Below the pieces are notes generated by a model. The model had not been told where the DNA came from. It ran no database searches and saw only the letters and a list, made by a program, of their open reading frames with translations. DNA of 64,000 bases from NCBI RefSeq assembly GCF_033095785.1, contig NZ_CP137134.1, positions 1,550,001-1,614,000 on the forward strand, written 5' to 3'. This document shows positions 62,818 through 64,000 of this stretch, piece after piece (positions within the stretch are counted from its first letter, which is position 1; every line of letters begins with the position of its first letter). The stretch is from Nitrosospira sp. Is2. Its GTDB lineage: Bacteria; Pseudomonadota; Gammaproteobacteria; Burkholderiales; Nitrosomonadaceae. A program made the translations under genes and the position numbers.

Positions 62818-63876
62818 ATGGCAAGCATAGAGAGACGGGTTTCCAGCGAGGGGAAAGTTTCTTACCGGGCTAAGGTGCGGAGGAAAGGTTTTCCTGAGTT
62901 ATCCGAAACGTTCGAACGCAAGACGGACGCAAACAAGTGGGTGCAAGATACCGAATCAGCAATCAGGAATAACCGTCACTTCAAGACTTCAGAAGCAAAG
63001 CGCCATACCCTGGCTGAGTTAATAGACCGTTATATCGGGGATGTTTTACCTAACAAGCCAAAGAATGCACGGGATCAGGTTCGCCAACTTAACTGGTGGA
63101 AAAGTGAGATTGGACATCAGGTTTTAGCAGACATTACCCCCGCATTGATTGCTCAACAACGAGACAAGCTAGCTGGAGGGATTACGGTACGTGGCAAGCC
63201 TCGTTCCCCATCTACAGTTAACCGTTATCTTGCGGCCCTATCTGTTGCTTTCACGATGGCGGTGAAGGAATGGGGATGGATGGAAGATAGCCCGATGCGG
63301 AAGGTGACGAAGCCCAAAGAAGGAAAAGCTCGAATTCGTTTTCTATCCGATGATGAGCGCCTTCGCCTGCTAAAGACATGTAAAGAATCTTCTAACCCTT
63401 ATCTCTATTCCGTTGTCGTGTTAGCGTTATCTACAGGCATGAGACAAGGCGAGATTATGGGCCTAACCTGGGAAGTGGTTGACTTGCACAAGGGCAACGC
63501 GATACTCCAGGACACAAAGAATGGGGAACGGCGTTATGTCCCGATTACAGGCCATGCCTTAGACCTAGTGAAAGAGTTGAGCAAAGTGCGCCGGATAGAC
63601 AGCAAACTACTTTTCCCCTCAAGAGAAAAGGCGAAGCCTATGGACTTGCGTTCCCCGTGGGAGACTGCCATGAAGAAAGCAGGGTTGAAGGATTTCCACT
63701 TCCATGATTTGCGCCATACAGCTGCTTCTTTCTTTGTAATGAACGGAGCAAGTCTAGCCGAGATTGCGGAGATACTAGGACACAAGACCTTGCAGATGGT
63801 TAAGAGATACGCGCACCTTTCTTCAGACCATACGGCTAGGGTCGTTGCGAGCATGAACAATAAAATGTTCGGATAA
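62818..63876 (+). CDS. int: tyrosine recombinase / phage-type integrase
   Basis: 352 residues, complete. An N-terminal arm-binding region (SYRAKVRRKGFPELSETFER) and SAM-like core-binding domain (NRYLAALSVAFTMAVKEWGW) precede the catalytic domain with arginine I in LSTGMRQGEIMGL, the lysine beta-hairpin near DTKNGERRYVPIT, HDLRHTAASFF (HxxR), LGHKTLQMVKRYAHL (histidine and the tyrosine nucleophile). All five active residues are present, so it is probably active. ATG 62818 has GGGGAG six bases upstream. It reads away from tRNA-Lys. Confidence 0.95.
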   Translation: MASIERRVSSEGKVSYRAKVRRKGFPELSETFERKTDANKWVQDTESAIRNNRHFKTSEAKRHTLAELIDRYIGDVLPNKPKNARDQVRQLNWWKSEIGHQVLADITPALIAQQRDKLAGGITVRGKPRSPSTVNRYLAALSVAFTMAVKEWGWMEDSPMRKVTKPKEGKARIRFLSDDERLRLLKTCKESSNPYLYSVVVLALSTGMRQGEIMGLTWEVVDLHKGNAILQDTKNGERRYVPITGHALDLVKELSKVRRIDSKLLFPSREKAKPMDLRSPWETAMKKAGLKDFHFHDLRHTAASFFVMNGASLAEIAEILGHKTLQMVKRYAHLSSDHTARVVASMNNKMFG

Positions 63877-64000
63877 AAGTCCTTCAAAATCCCCACGATC
63901 TTGCTGAATTATCATTTTTTCTGTAAATATCTGAAAAAAAATAAAAGTATATTTTGAGCCTGCTGTAAAATAAACCTACGAAAACCGCAACCTGCGTGTT
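63877..64000. other. AT-rich segment after integrase
   Basis: 124 bases to the window edge, strongly AT-rich, with A-runs. No gene seen. No second copy of the tRNA-Lys 3' end is visible here or anywhere after 58897, so the far attachment site is either beyond the window or elsewhere. Confidence 0.5.

Overview
The window looks like chromosome from a betaproteobacterium of the Nitrosomonadaceae, most likely a Nitrosospira-type ammonia oxidiser. This is inferred from gene content, not a database hit: PrsK/PrsR with exosortase-associated polysaccharide genes, a hemC-hemD-hemX-hemY operon, a solo RsxB-type ferredoxin beside nth, a ybgC-tolQRAB-pal-cpoB-queE-queC run, a DUF2024 protein, and a multicopper oxidase operon with an SCO/cytochrome c fusion. 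Most of the window is densely packed housekeeping DNA with many 4-bp ATGA/GTGA overlaps.

1-9 kb (minus strand): the edge of an exosortase/PEP-CTERM exopolysaccharide locus: an AMP-forming ligase (cut by the window edge), the sigma54 activator PrsR, the membrane kinase PrsK and a polyprenyl-phosphate sugar transferase. Next come a NarL-type regulator and a degenerate receiver protein, a periplasmic trypsin-like protease and a DUF2024 protein.

9.4-23.4 kb: an OprO/OprP-type phosphate porin behind a convincing Pho box, a giant DUF748/AsmA-like protein, a TauE/SafE exporter with an upstream palindrome, a DUF2490 outer-membrane protein, redox genes (TlpA-like thioredoxin, DsbD, CutA), an epimerase-like protein and a ferredoxin-reductase.

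23.4-40.9 kb: heme biosynthesis hemCDXY, divergent ppc, then miaB-phoH-ybeY-corC and a divergent pyrophosphatase, an ABC-F ATPase, two small cytochromes c, DUF1841, nth, rsxB and pyrD.

40.9-58.7 kb: a TPR protein, the N-end-rule transferases bpt and aat, queuosine genes, the whole Tol-Pal cluster, ruvCAB with yebC, the multicopper oxidase operon and thiO. The ruvC gene has no ATG, GTG or TTG in frame ahead of its first catalytic aspartate; a Shine-Dalgarno sequence points to an AUC codon as its start.

58.8-64 kb: a tRNA-Lys(UUU) followed by visibly AT-richer accessory DNA. It contains a tightly overlapping cassette of three genes I cannot assign, about 1.1 kb of repeat-laced DNA without convincing genes, a small TVP-repeat reading frame that looks like the tail of a phage-type replication protein, and a complete tyrosine integrase. 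A pair of GGGACA motifs 11 bp apart just after the tRNA is mirrored by an inverted pair with the same spacing just before the integrase, consistent with arm-type integrase sites of an integrated element. The three-gene cassette is the best candidate here for an undescribed system.
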